Shown: positions 1 to 6,231 of the stretch, one piece after another
How positions within the stretch are numbered: the stretch's first letter is position 1
How the letters are laid out: each line of letters opens with the position of its first letter
Assembly (NCBI GenBank): GCA_023424785.1
Contig: JAFADP010000109.1
Coordinates: forward strand, 1-8,762
DNA from: Bacillota bacterium
GTDB lineage: Bacteria > Bacillota > Clostridia > Clostridiales > Clostridiaceae
Direction: 5' to 3'
DNA length: 8,762 nucleotides
Program-made: the position numbers and the translations under genes
The notes under the pieces: model-generated
Databases searched by the model: none
What the model was told of the DNA's origin: nothing
What the model saw: only the letters and a program-made list of their open reading frames with translations

Positions 1-212
1 TAATATCTTCTATTCCTTCCTTGAAAAGCTTGATCATAAGTTATTAAATATCCTTCTTTTTGTAATCTTCTTAGAACTGGATACAATGTAGATTCTGATA
101 TTGTCATTACTTCTCTAACTCTCTGAGTTAATACATAGCCATATGTATCTTCTCTTTCTAAAACTGCCAATACACATGCATCCATAATTCCTGCACCTAA
201 TTGAAGTGCCAT
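1..212 (-). CDS. PadR-family transcriptional regulator, N-terminal part (cut by window edge)
   Basis: Seen: an open frame from ATG at 212 gives 70 residues and runs off the left edge. It starts MALQLGAGIMDACVLAVLE, then has DTYGYVLTQRV, the recognition-helix stretch SESTLYPVLRRLQKEGYL and the start of the wing, QGRNRRY. A good ribosome site (AAGGAGTG) lies just upstream of the ATG. Known: this is the winged-helix signature of PadR repressors, small dimeric DNA-binding proteins that often repress their own operon together with membrane or transporter genes. They respond to phenolics, drugs or envelope stress depending on the member. The effector and target here are unknown. The C-terminal dimerisation helix and any co-transcribed partner lie beyond the window. 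It is separated from the upstream gene by a terminator, so it is probably transcribed from its own promoter within 213-321, where I found no convincing -35/-10 pair. Confidence 0.93.
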   Translation of the reverse strand, partial: MALQLGAGIMDACVLAVLEREDTYGYVLTQRVREVMTISESTLYPVLRRLQKEGYLITYDQAFQGRNRRY

Positions 213-321
213 ATTTCTCACACTCCTTATACTGAAAATAATAAAGTGTAAAATTGTTGCTTTTTACCAACTTTTTTTGATTTACTTACAAATATACATC
301 ATATATAATTTCCTATAAAAT

Positions 322-353
322 AAAAAATGCGACCTTTTAAAAAGGCCACACAT
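322..353 (-). terminator. Intrinsic terminator after the radical-SAM-like gene
   Basis: On the minus strand GTGTGGCCTTT pairs with AAAGGTCGCAT (arms about 341-352 and 328-337, loop TTA, some G-U pairs), followed by a run of T (322-327). It begins within a few bases of the stop codon at 356-358. The opposite strand also carries a T-rich run after the hairpin (353-363), so it might work in both directions, but no plus-strand gene needs it. Confidence 0.75.
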
Positions 354-355
354 TT

Positions 356-1063
356 TTATTTTTGTAATAATATTATATTACTATCCTTAGTCTTAATTAT
401 ATCATTATAGTTAACTTTATGAAACTTAGGTGAATTATTGACTATTAAATTAGCAAACATCTTTAATTTAAAGCTTAATTCTGCTCCTATGCTCTTTGCA
501 TACTCTTCTATCTCGTTAAAGTCACCAACATTATTTATATTAGCAATAAACTTAATTCCTAAATTAATCTTGTTCTTTAGAAGAAGATTAACACCTTCAA
601 TAAATTCATTATAACTTCCTTTAACTCCTGTTGCTTCTTCAAAACTTTGTTCATTTTTTCCGTACATATTAATAGTCACTTTTTCTGGAGGGTATTCATT
701 AAACATTTCTACAACTTCGTCATTAATAAATTTTGCACTTGACATTACTTCTATTATAAAACCTTTATTTTTAGCATATATATATACATCAATAAAATCC
801 TTACTATCCAAAACTTCAACACCAGTAAAATATAAGAAAAGTACTCCTTTTTTATAAAGCTTATCAATACTGTTTTTTAACTGTTCTTTACTAAGTAAAT
901 CTCCACCTACGCTATCTTCTTCATTAAACTTAGAAACTTTTTCAACGTCTTCTGTATATGGATTCTTAATCTTTGTCCAGTATCTCTGAGTATACTCTAA
1001 AATAGGTTTTTCACTAATATCTCTTACCTCCTTTGCAAAATTTCTAATATTATCTTTTTTCAT
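356..1063 (-). CDS. Radical-SAM-fold protein lacking all cluster cysteines (235 aa)
   Basis: Seen: 235 residues without a single cysteine. The pattern of a radical SAM core is recognisable. Residues 21-27 (ILEYTQR) sit where the strand leading into CxxxCxxC normally lies. Residues 57-78 (LSKEQLKNSIDKLYKKGVLFLY) match the usual helix and strand before the GGE motif, which here is TGVEV (80-84) instead of (S/T)GGEP. Residues 129-160 (VTINMYG ... ATGVKGSYNEFIEGVNLLL) match the SLYG...TGVxGS section. Known: the three cysteines bind the [4Fe-4S] cluster that cleaves SAM, and GGE helps bind SAM. Both are lost, so radical chemistry is not expected. The protein ends where a SPASM or C-terminal extension would start. 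Start choice: GGAGGT six bases before ATG 1063. A start at 1120 would add 19 residues but has no ribosome site. Function unknown: it could be a repurposed scaffold or a decaying paralogue. Confidence 0.8.
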   Translation of the reverse strand: MKKDNIRNFAKEVRDISEKPILEYTQRYWTKIKNPYTEDVEKVSKFNEEDSVGGDLLSKEQLKNSIDKLYKKGVLFLYFTGVEVLDSKDFIDVYIYAKNKGFIIEVMSSAKFINDEVVEMFNEYPPEKVTINMYGKNEQSFEEATGVKGSYNEFIEGVNLLLKNKINLGIKFIANINNVGDFNEIEEYAKSIGAELSFKLKMFANLIVNNSPKFHKVNYNDIIKTKDSNIILLQK

Positions 1064-1068
1064 TTTAT

Positions 1069-1074
1069 ACCTCC
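1069..1074 (-). promoter_or_regulatory. Ribosome binding site fixing the start of the radical-SAM-like gene
   Basis: GGAGGT on the minus strand, with GGAGG six bases (TATAAA) before ATG 1063. This decides for the 235-residue product over the upstream in-frame ATG at 1120, which has no purine-rich site at a usable distance. Confidence 0.8.
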
Positions 1075-1154
1075 ATAAATATAACAATTTCTTTAAATCA
1101 GAAATGTAAACCGTTCCCATAACATTAACTGATTTATTTTTTCACCCCAATATT

Positions 1155-1184
1155 ATTATATTCAAACTATTCCCTATATATGAA
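1155..1184 (-). promoter_or_regulatory. Possible sigma-A promoter for the radical-SAM-like gene
   Basis: Minus strand TTCATA, 18 bases, TATAAT. The -10 is perfect and the -35 matches only 4 of 6, so in such A+T-rich DNA this may be chance. It lies between the weak terminator behind the flotillin gene and the start at 1063, giving a leader of about 85 bases. The alternative is read-through from the flotillin promoter. Confidence 0.35.
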
Positions 1185-1224
1185 TAAAAAGTAAAAATAA
1201 ACCAGAAACTATTATTTTTTACTT
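1185..1224 (-). terminator. Weak A/T-rich terminator candidate after the flotillin gene
   Basis: Minus strand AAGTAAAAA (1216-1224) can pair with TTTTTACTT (1189-1197), with further T residues after it. The stem has only one G-C pair, so it is likely leaky. Nothing better is seen between the flotillin stop at 1255 and the next gene. Confidence 0.3.
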
Positions 1225-1254
1225 AAAGGTTAACTTAATTACTAATTTCAAGCT

Positions 1255-2703
1255 TTATTCATTATCTATTGATTTTTCAGAAACACCTTGTTCTTTTACT
1301 TTAGAAGCAGTATTACCTGCTACTAATCCTGCTAAAATTGCATTAACATCTATTCCTGTGGATTCTTTTAGTCCTTCAATTACTTGATTACTTGAATTCA
1401 TAACATCCTTTACCAACTTAGCAGAATTACCTTCTCCATACATTACTATTTTTTCTGTATTAGCTAATGGTATAGATGCATTTTTAACAACTTCAGGTAA
1501 TGCTTGTAAATACATTTCAATTATTGATGCCTCTCCCATAAGCTTCATAGCTTCTGCTTTTTTTTCAATAGCTTCTGCTTCTGCAAGACCTTTTGCTCTA
1601 ATTCCCATAGCTTCTTGCTCTGCTGCATATTTTTTTGCCTCTGCTTCTGCCTTTAAAGCTTCTGCACGTTGAATAGCTTCATATTTTTGAGCTTCTGCTT
1701 CCTTTTGTCTTTCATAAAGATCTGCTTCAGCTTCTTGTTGTTTCTTAAATTTTTCTGCTTCTGCTTGTTTTTTAACTTCAGCATCTAACGTACGTTCTTT
1801 TATAGCAATTTCTTTTTCTTGAAGTTCTACTTCTTTCTCTCTTTTTGCTATATCTGCATTTGTTGAAGTAACTTCTATTGTTTTTCTTTGCTCTTGTTGT
1901 TGAATTTGATATGCTGCGTCAGCTTCTGCTTGTTTAATATCAGATTGTTTCTTTAAATTTGCTTTTTCAATTTTTAATGCATTATCTCTTTGAGCCATAA
2001 TTGTATCTGACTCTATTCTTGCCTTTTGTGCTTCTTGATCTGCTATAGCTTTTGCTATAGCTATATCCCTTTCCCCATTAGCTTTTGCTATTGCTGCTGC
2101 TTTTTTAATTTGAGTTACATTATCAATACCTAAGTCTTCAATAACACGATTATTGTCTATAAAGTTTTGAACAGTAAGATTTATTATTTCAAGGCCTAAA
2201 CTTTCCATATCTGGCTTAGCATTCTCTAGAACCTTTTTTGCAAATAATTCTCTATTTTGAACTAAATCAGTAAGTTTCATTTGGCCAACAATTTCTCTCA
2301 TATTACCTTCTAATACTTGTTGAACAACTTCAGCTATATAATCTTCATCTTTATTTAAAAAGTTCTTTGCTGCTCTATTAATACCTTCTACTGTATCTGA
2401 AATTTTAACATTTGCAACTCCATCAACTTGAATATTAATAAATTCAGAAGTTGGTACAGCAGATGTTGTTTTAACATCACAAGTAATGAGACTTAATGTA
2501 AGCTTATCTAATCTTTCAAAGAATGGTATTTTAACACTAGCTCTTCCTATAACTATTTTTGTTTTTTTCTTTATTCCTGAAATTAAATAAGCTTGATCTG
2601 GTGGTGCCTTAATGTATCCTGTTACTATAATAATTAGAATTAATACTAATATAATAATAGTAGGTATACCTATTTTCCCAATTGAATCAGATAAAAACTC
2701 CAC
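1255..2703 (-). CDS. floT: Flotillin-like SPFH-domain membrane scaffold protein
   Basis: Role (family knowledge): flotillins oligomerise on the inner face of the membrane, organise functional membrane microdomains and affect membrane fluidity. Seen, numbered from the ATG at 2712: one hydrophobic segment at about 16-32, an SPFH/Band-7 domain at about 34-190 (GYIKAPPDQAYLISG, VPTSEFINIQVDGVANVKI, LEGNMREIVGQM), then a long Ala/Glu/Lys-rich coiled coil at about 200-395 with repeated EAEA-type heptads. The conserved tail has ALPEVVKNASIPLANTEKIV, the flotillin motif MYGEGNSAKL (424-433), and GLKESTGIDVNAILAG. Length (482-485) is close to the roughly 509 of Bacillus subtilis FloT (YuaG). Start: GGAGG touches the ATG at 2712 with no spacer but is nine bases from the in-frame GTG at 2703, so I place the start at GTG; annotation pipelines may use 2712. 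No NfeD-type partner gene adjoins it, unlike yuaF-yuaG in B. subtilis. It is transcribed from its own strong promoter. The gene symbol is by family resemblance. Confidence 0.93.
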   Translation of the reverse strand: MEFLSDSIGKIGIPTIIILVLILIIIVTGYIKAPPDQAYLISGIKKKTKIVIGRASVKIPFFERLDKLTLSLITCDVKTTSAVPTSEFINIQVDGVANVKISDTVEGINRAAKNFLNKDEDYIAEVVQQVLEGNMREIVGQMKLTDLVQNRELFAKKVLENAKPDMESLGLEIINLTVQNFIDNNRVIEDLGIDNVTQIKKAAAIAKANGERDIAIAKAIADQEAQKARIESDTIMAQRDNALKIEKANLKKQSDIKQAEADAAYQIQQQEQRKTIEVTSTNADIAKREKEVELQEKEIAIKERTLDAEVKKQAEAEKFKKQQEAEADLYERQKEAEAQKYEAIQRAEALKAEAEAKKYAAEQEAMGIRAKGLAEAEAIEKKAEAMKLMGEASIIEMYLQALPEVVKNASIPLANTEKIVMYGEGNSAKLVKDVMNSSNQVIEGLKESTGIDVNAILAGLVAGNTASKVKEQGVSEKSIDNE

Positions 2704-2712
2704 ATTAATCAT

Positions 2713-2721
2713 CCTCCTTTT
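2713..2721 (-). promoter_or_regulatory. Ribosome binding site of the flotillin gene, abutting the first ATG
   Basis: Minus strand AAAAGGAGG is followed directly by ATGATTAATGTG. With zero spacing the ATG at 2712 is poorly placed, while GTG at 2703 lies nine bases away, in the normal range. The site therefore favours GTG initiation, giving a protein three residues shorter. Confidence 0.7.
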
Positions 2722-2733
2722 ATAATCACTTTA

Positions 2734-2762
2734 ATTATAGAATTTATATACATTTATGTCAA
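2734..2762 (-). promoter_or_regulatory. Consensus sigma-A promoter of the flotillin gene
   Basis: Minus strand TTGACA (2757-2762), exactly 17 bases, TATAAT (2734-2739). Both hexamers match the consensus perfectly, with A/T-rich DNA upstream. The predicted transcript start near 2727 leaves a leader of about 25 bases to GTG 2703. No operator-like repeat overlaps it, which suggests strong constitutive expression. Confidence 0.9.
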
Positions 2763-2790
2763 ATAATACATATAAGTTATTGTAATATAT

Positions 2791-2830
2791 AAAAAAATAG
2801 GATACTACAAAGTTATTTTGTAATATCCTA
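2791..2830 (-). terminator. Strong intrinsic terminator of htpG
   Basis: Minus strand TAGGATATTACAAA (2817-2830) pairs with TTTGTAGTATCCTA (2798-2811) over 14 pairs including one wobble, with loop ATAAC and then seven T (2791-2797). It lies 13 bases after the htpG stop codon (2844-2846) and just upstream of the flotillin promoter, so htpG and flotillin are separate units. Confidence 0.93.
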
Positions 2831-2843
2831 CTTATTTCTAAAA

Positions 2844-4784
2844 TTATAAATCTAAAATCATATTCATTAATTCATTAGTTCTCTTAATAAATACATCTAA
2901 TGCATCTGCATTTAAATCATTATTTCCAATAAGAGCTAAATCTACTATTTGATTAATTATTATATCTCTTTTTTCTTTTTTGCTTTCATCATCACCTATA
3001 GAAATTAACTTCTTAATTATTGGATTCTTATCATTTATAACTAAATTTCTTTCTTGTGGGAAATCCATTCCCATCATAGAACCACCAAATTGTTTTTGCA
3101 TTTCTGCCATTCTTCTTGAATATTCAGAAGTTAATACCATAGCTGGAGTACTTTCATTTTTAAGACTTTCAACTGAGTATTCCTTCATTTTGTCTCCAAT
3201 AACTTCTTTAAATAAGTTAATTATCTTATCTTTATCTTCTTTGTTTTCATCTTCATTTTTATCTTTTAATATATCAGATAAGTCAGAATCAACTCTTTGG
3301 AATTTAACATTTCCATCTTTATATTCTAAGAATGAAATAAAGTTATTATCAATTGGTGTATTTAATATAATTGCATCTATTTCATATTCTTTAAATAACT
3401 TAATATATTGTGCTTGATCTTCTAAGTTACTTACATAGAATACCTTATTTTCATGCTTTTCTTTAGATTTTTCTAAATAATCTTTTAAAGTTACGTGTTC
3501 ATCATTAATTGTTTTAAATACAATAGAGTCTTTAATCTTATCGTAGAATCCTTCATCCTTTAAGCAACCAAACTTAATAAATAATTGAATATCATCCCAG
3601 AACTTATTGTATTTTTCTCTATCATTAGTAAATATATTATTTAGCTTATCTGCTACTTTTTTAACTATATGTTTAGAAATTTTATTTACTTCTCTATCAT
3701 TTTGTAAGAAGCTTCTTGATACATTAAGAGGTAGATCTGGACAATCTATAACACCTTTTAATAATAATAAGAATTCAGGAATAACTTCTTTAATATTATC
3801 GGCTACAAATACTTGATTGTTATATAACTTAACTTGACCTTCTACAAGTTCAAATTCATTTTTTAATTTAGGGAAGTATAATATACCTTTTAAGTTAAAT
3901 GGATAATCTACATTTAAATGAATCCAGAATAATGGTTCTTGATAATCATTAAATACTTTTCTATAGAAATCCTTATACTCTTCTTCTGTACATTCTGAAG
4001 GTTTCTTAAGCCATAATGGATTTGTATCGTTTATTGGAGAAGGAACATCTACAACTTCTTCTTCATCCTTTACTTCCTCTCCAGCTTCTATTTTCTTTTT
4101 CTTTTCTTCAGCTTTTTTAGCTTTTTCTTCTTCCATTCTCTTTTCTGCTTCTACATCAACAAAGAAAATTTCTGTTGGTAAGAATGAACAATACTTTTCA
4201 ATTATTTGTCTTACTTTATATGAATTTAAAAATTCTTCACTTTCTTCATCTATATAAAGAGTAATTGTAGTACCTCTTGTACTTCTTGAATCTGAACTTG
4301 ATAATTCATATTCTGTACTTCCATCACATATCCATCTTACTGGTTCTGCTCCTTCTTTATATGATAAAGTATCTATTTGTACCTTCTTAGATACCATAAA
4401 TGCAGAATAGAATCCAAGTCCAAAGTGACCTATTATATCATTACTTTGATCCATTTTTTCTTTATATTGATTAACAAAATCTTCTGCTCCAGAGAAAGCT
4501 ACTTGAGTTATATACTTTTCTACTTCCTCTTCTGTCATACCTATACCGTTATCTTCAAAAACTAAAGTTTTATTTTCTTTATCTACATATACAGTAACTT
4601 TAAAGTTTTCTTGTGTTTCATTTGCTTCACCTAAAGCTATTAATCTTTTTAACTTACTTACTGCATCGCATCCATTACTTATTAACTCTCTTATAAAAAT
4701 ATCCTTATCAGAATATAACCATTTCTTTATTATTGGAAAAATATTTTCTGTATCTATTGAAATACTACCTTTTTTATTACTCAT
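2844..4784 (-). CDS. htpG: HtpG, Hsp90-family molecular chaperone
   Basis: Role (family knowledge): cytosolic homodimeric ATP-dependent chaperone that remodels and stabilises client proteins under heat and other stress. Seen: 646 residues with the GHKL ATPase motifs at the N terminus: RELISNGCDAV (32-42; catalytic Glu33, Mg-binding Asn37), EDNGIGMT (77-84; Asp78 contacts adenine) and GHFGLGFYSAFMV (119-131, the ATP lid glycine motif). The middle domain has FWIHLNVDYPFNLKGILYF and RSFLQNDREVNKI, the latter carrying the conserved Arg of the catalytic loop. The C-terminal dimerisation part ends DVFIKRTNELMNMILDL. A Lys/Glu-rich linker at about 212-247 joins the N-terminal and middle domains. This makes the protein about 20 residues longer than the 624-residue E. 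coli HtpG. AGGAGG lies six bases before ATG 4784. The gene is monocistronic between its own promoter and terminator, and a CtsR operator overlaps the promoter. Confidence 0.98.
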   Translation of the reverse strand: MSNKKGSISIDTENIFPIIKKWLYSDKDIFIRELISNGCDAVSKLKRLIALGEANETQENFKVTVYVDKENKTLVFEDNGIGMTEEEVEKYITQVAFSGAEDFVNQYKEKMDQSNDIIGHFGLGFYSAFMVSKKVQIDTLSYKEGAEPVRWICDGSTEYELSSSDSRSTRGTTITLYIDEESEEFLNSYKVRQIIEKYCSFLPTEIFFVDVEAEKRMEEEKAKKAEEKKKKIEAGEEVKDEEEVVDVPSPINDTNPLWLKKPSECTEEEYKDFYRKVFNDYQEPLFWIHLNVDYPFNLKGILYFPKLKNEFELVEGQVKLYNNQVFVADNIKEVIPEFLLLLKGVIDCPDLPLNVSRSFLQNDREVNKISKHIVKKVADKLNNIFTNDREKYNKFWDDIQLFIKFGCLKDEGFYDKIKDSIVFKTINDEHVTLKDYLEKSKEKHENKVFYVSNLEDQAQYIKLFKEYEIDAIILNTPIDNNFISFLEYKDGNVKFQRVDSDLSDILKDKNEDENKEDKDKIINLFKEVIGDKMKEYSVESLKNESTPAMVLTSEYSRRMAEMQKQFGGSMMGMDFPQERNLVINDKNPIIKKLISIGDDESKKEKRDIIINQIVDLALIGNNDLNADALDVFIKRTNELMNMILDL

Positions 4785-4826
4785 AATAATCCTCCTAAAA
4801 TACTTAAGTTTTTTCTAATGAAATAT

Positions 4827-4855
4827 ATTATAAATTTAAAGTCAAAGAAAGTCAA
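4827..4855 (-). promoter_or_regulatory. Sigma-A promoter of htpG
   Basis: Minus strand TTGACT (4850-4855), 17 bases, TATAAT (4827-4832). The -35 matches 5 of 6 and the -10 is perfect. The predicted transcript start near 4820 gives a leader of about 35 bases before ATG 4784. The -35 and spacer are covered by the CtsR-type repeat. Confidence 0.9.
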
Positions 4856-4856
4856 A
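4840..4856. promoter_or_regulatory. CtsR heat-shock operator overlapping the htpG promoter
   Basis: On the plus strand AGTCAAA GAA AGTCAAA is an exact fit to the CtsR operator (A/G)GTCAAA-NAN-(A/G)GTCAAA, a direct heptad repeat with three-base spacing. It covers the -35 hexamer and upstream half of the spacer of the htpG promoter, the position expected for repression. Known: CtsR represses clp protease and chaperone genes in low-GC Gram-positives and is inactivated by heat. Inference: htpG is a CtsR-regulon member in this organism. The ctsR gene itself is not in the window. Confidence 0.85.
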
Positions 4857-4939
4857 AGCTAAAAATGAAGAAATTCTTAAAAAAACTAAGGTATTCCATA
4901 ATATTAGTATTTATTTTAAGATAATAGCTAATAAATGCT

Positions 4940-4981
4940 AAAAAAAGATGTATCTATAAATTATTTGATACATCTTTTTTT
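4940..4981. terminator. Perfect-stem terminator of the lipoprotein-mocR-alaX operon
   Basis: The arms AAAAAAGATGTATC (4941-4954) and GATACATCTTTTTT (4967-4980) are perfect complements around a 12-base loop, with A and T tracts on both sides, so it can act on either strand. It begins five bases after the alaX stop codon (4986-4988) and serves the minus-strand operon. It also isolates the htpG promoter from read-through. Confidence 0.92.
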
Positions 4982-4985
4982 ATTA

Positions 4986-6194
4986 TTAGATTTCTTTTAC
5001 TTTCCTAATAGCATAATCTATAGCATTTTCTAAATTTCCAATATTCTTACCTGCTCCTTGAGCTAAAAGGTTGCTTCCGCCCCCTCTTCCATCTATTAAA
5101 GTAATAGCATCTTTTAGTAATTCACCCATATTTAAAGTTTTTAAGTTTTTAGAACATGCAAATAGTAAGTTTGCTTTATCTTCACCCTTTAATGCAAATA
5201 ATACAACTCTATTTTCTTCTTCACATAAAGAATTAGCTAGCTTAGTTAAAAACTTCATATTTTCTTTTTCGTAAACCTTATTTATTATTGATATACTTCC
5301 AGTTACTTCTGCCTTATTAACTAACTCTTCTATTTCGTACTTAGAAAGAGTATTTTTTAATCTTTTATTATCTTCTAATGCATTTGCATAATCACTATTT
5401 AAGTTATTTAATCTTTTTATTACTTCTGGAGCACCTGTATTCAAATTTTTACAAACATCACTTAATATATTATCTCTATCTAATGAATATGTAATAGCTC
5501 TTCTTCCTGCTAAAAACTCTATTCTAGTATTTCCCTTATGAGGCATCCATGATTTTATTTTTATCATTTGAAGCTCTAATGTGCTACTTGGATGAACTCC
5601 ACAACAAGCATTTATATCTAAATCTTCAATTTGTACAACCCTAATAGAATTATCATCTGTAGCTAAATCACGTCTTAATCCCATTTTCTTAGCTTGTTGT
5701 CTATCAGTCATAATGAAGTTTACCTTATGATTCTCTGTAATTACTTCATTAGCTCTTATCTCAACTTTTTTAATCATTTCTTCGTTTATATTTCCTATTA
5801 TGTCAACAGTACTTACATCATGACCTAAATGAATTCCAGCAGTATTTACATTAAACATACTAAAGAAACACCCTGATAATACATGTTGTGCTAAGTGTTG
5901 TTGCATCCCATCTAATCTTCTTTCCCAATTAATAACCCCAGTTACTTCTCTTCCTACTTCTAGGTTCTCTTTTAAAATATGACCTATTTTATCTCCCGCT
6001 TCAATAACTTTAACTATTTCAACTCCATCTATAGTTCCTAAATCAGAACTTTGTCCTCCACCACCTGGGAAGAAAGCTGTTTTATCTAGGAACGTTATGT
6101 ATTCTCCATCTTTTTCAACTATATCAACAATTGTTGCTTTAAATTCTTTAATATATTGATTTTCATAAAAGAGTTTTTCTGTTCCGTTTATCAT
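4986..6194 (-). CDS. Alanyl-tRNA editing protein, AlaX-L type with DHHA1 domain
   Basis: Role (family knowledge): free-standing relatives of the AlaRS editing domain hydrolyse mischarged Ser- or Gly-tRNA(Ala) in trans. Seen: 402 residues. The N-terminal part has DKTAFFPGGGGQSSDLGTI (37-55), the AlaRS/AlaX hallmark near the editing domain. The editing domain has the zinc-site motif HLAQH (His100, His104), and the second zinc motif is CCGVH (Cys197, His201). A coiled-coil stretch at about 260-295 leads to a C-terminal DHHA1-like domain with DGRGGGSNLLAQGAGKN (368-384). The architecture equals AlaRS without its catalytic and tRNA-recognition core, and the length fits the long AlaX class. All four putative zinc ligands are present, so the enzyme should be active. 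AGAGGTGG precedes ATG 6194. The start is 37 bases after the mocR stop with no terminator between, so it is probably co-transcribed with it. Confidence 0.92.
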   Translation of the reverse strand: MINGTEKLFYENQYIKEFKATIVDIVEKDGEYITFLDKTAFFPGGGGQSSDLGTIDGVEIVKVIEAGDKIGHILKENLEVGREVTGVINWERRLDGMQQHLAQHVLSGCFFSMFNVNTAGIHLGHDVSTVDIIGNINEEMIKKVEIRANEVITENHKVNFIMTDRQQAKKMGLRRDLATDDNSIRVVQIEDLDINACCGVHPSSTLELQMIKIKSWMPHKGNTRIEFLAGRRAITYSLDRDNILSDVCKNLNTGAPEVIKRLNNLNSDYANALEDNKRLKNTLSKYEIEELVNKAEVTGSISIINKVYEKENMKFLTKLANSLCEEENRVVLFALKGEDKANLLFACSKNLKTLNMGELLKDAITLIDGRGGGSNLLAQGAGKNIGNLENAIDYAIRKVKEI

Positions 6195-6231
6195 ATATTT
6201 CCACCTCTAAAAATTACTTTATTTAATTTTA

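Noticed and set aside
213..321. Promoter or PadR operator upstream of the PadR gene
   Set aside because: TATTAT and TTGGTA occur but are 21 bases apart, and only four-base palindromes were seen; not strong enough to annotate.
1064..1120. Upstream extension of the radical-SAM-like protein to ATG 1120
   Set aside because: No ribosome site serves that ATG, whereas a GGAGGT sits at ideal distance from ATG 1063.
1095..1135. Inverted repeat AAATCAG/CTGATTT in the leader of the radical-SAM-like gene, considered as a riboswitch or attenuator
   Set aside because: Only seven pairs with a 27-base interval and no T tract or conserved core; expected by chance in A+T-rich DNA.
1530..2115. Repetitive GCTTCTGC-like DNA in the flotillin gene, considered as a tandem repeat array
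   Set aside because: The repetition follows Ala/Glu/Lys codons of an irregular coiled coil; there is no constant unit length and the frame is intact.
2980..3417. Plus-strand open frame of 145 codons inside htpG
   Set aside because: It is fully antisense to a clear Hsp90 gene, has low-complexity Ser/Leu/Ile composition typical of an antisense shadow, and matches no family I know.
3607..3816. Plus-strand open frame of 69 codons inside htpG
   Set aside because: Antisense shadow of the conserved middle-domain region; no ribosome site or independent support.
4377..4565. Plus-strand open frame of 62 codons inside htpG
   Set aside because: Antisense to the conserved ATPase motifs; hydrophobic composition comes from the reverse reading of charged codons.
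4852..4899. A 15-residue hydrophobic leader-like open frame upstream of htpG
   Set aside because: It has no ribosome site, and it lies upstream of and across the -35 of the htpG promoter, so it would not be on the htpG transcript.
5071..5274. Plus-strand open frame of 67 codons inside the AlaX-type gene
   Set aside because: Antisense shadow of the DHHA1-like domain; no supporting signals.
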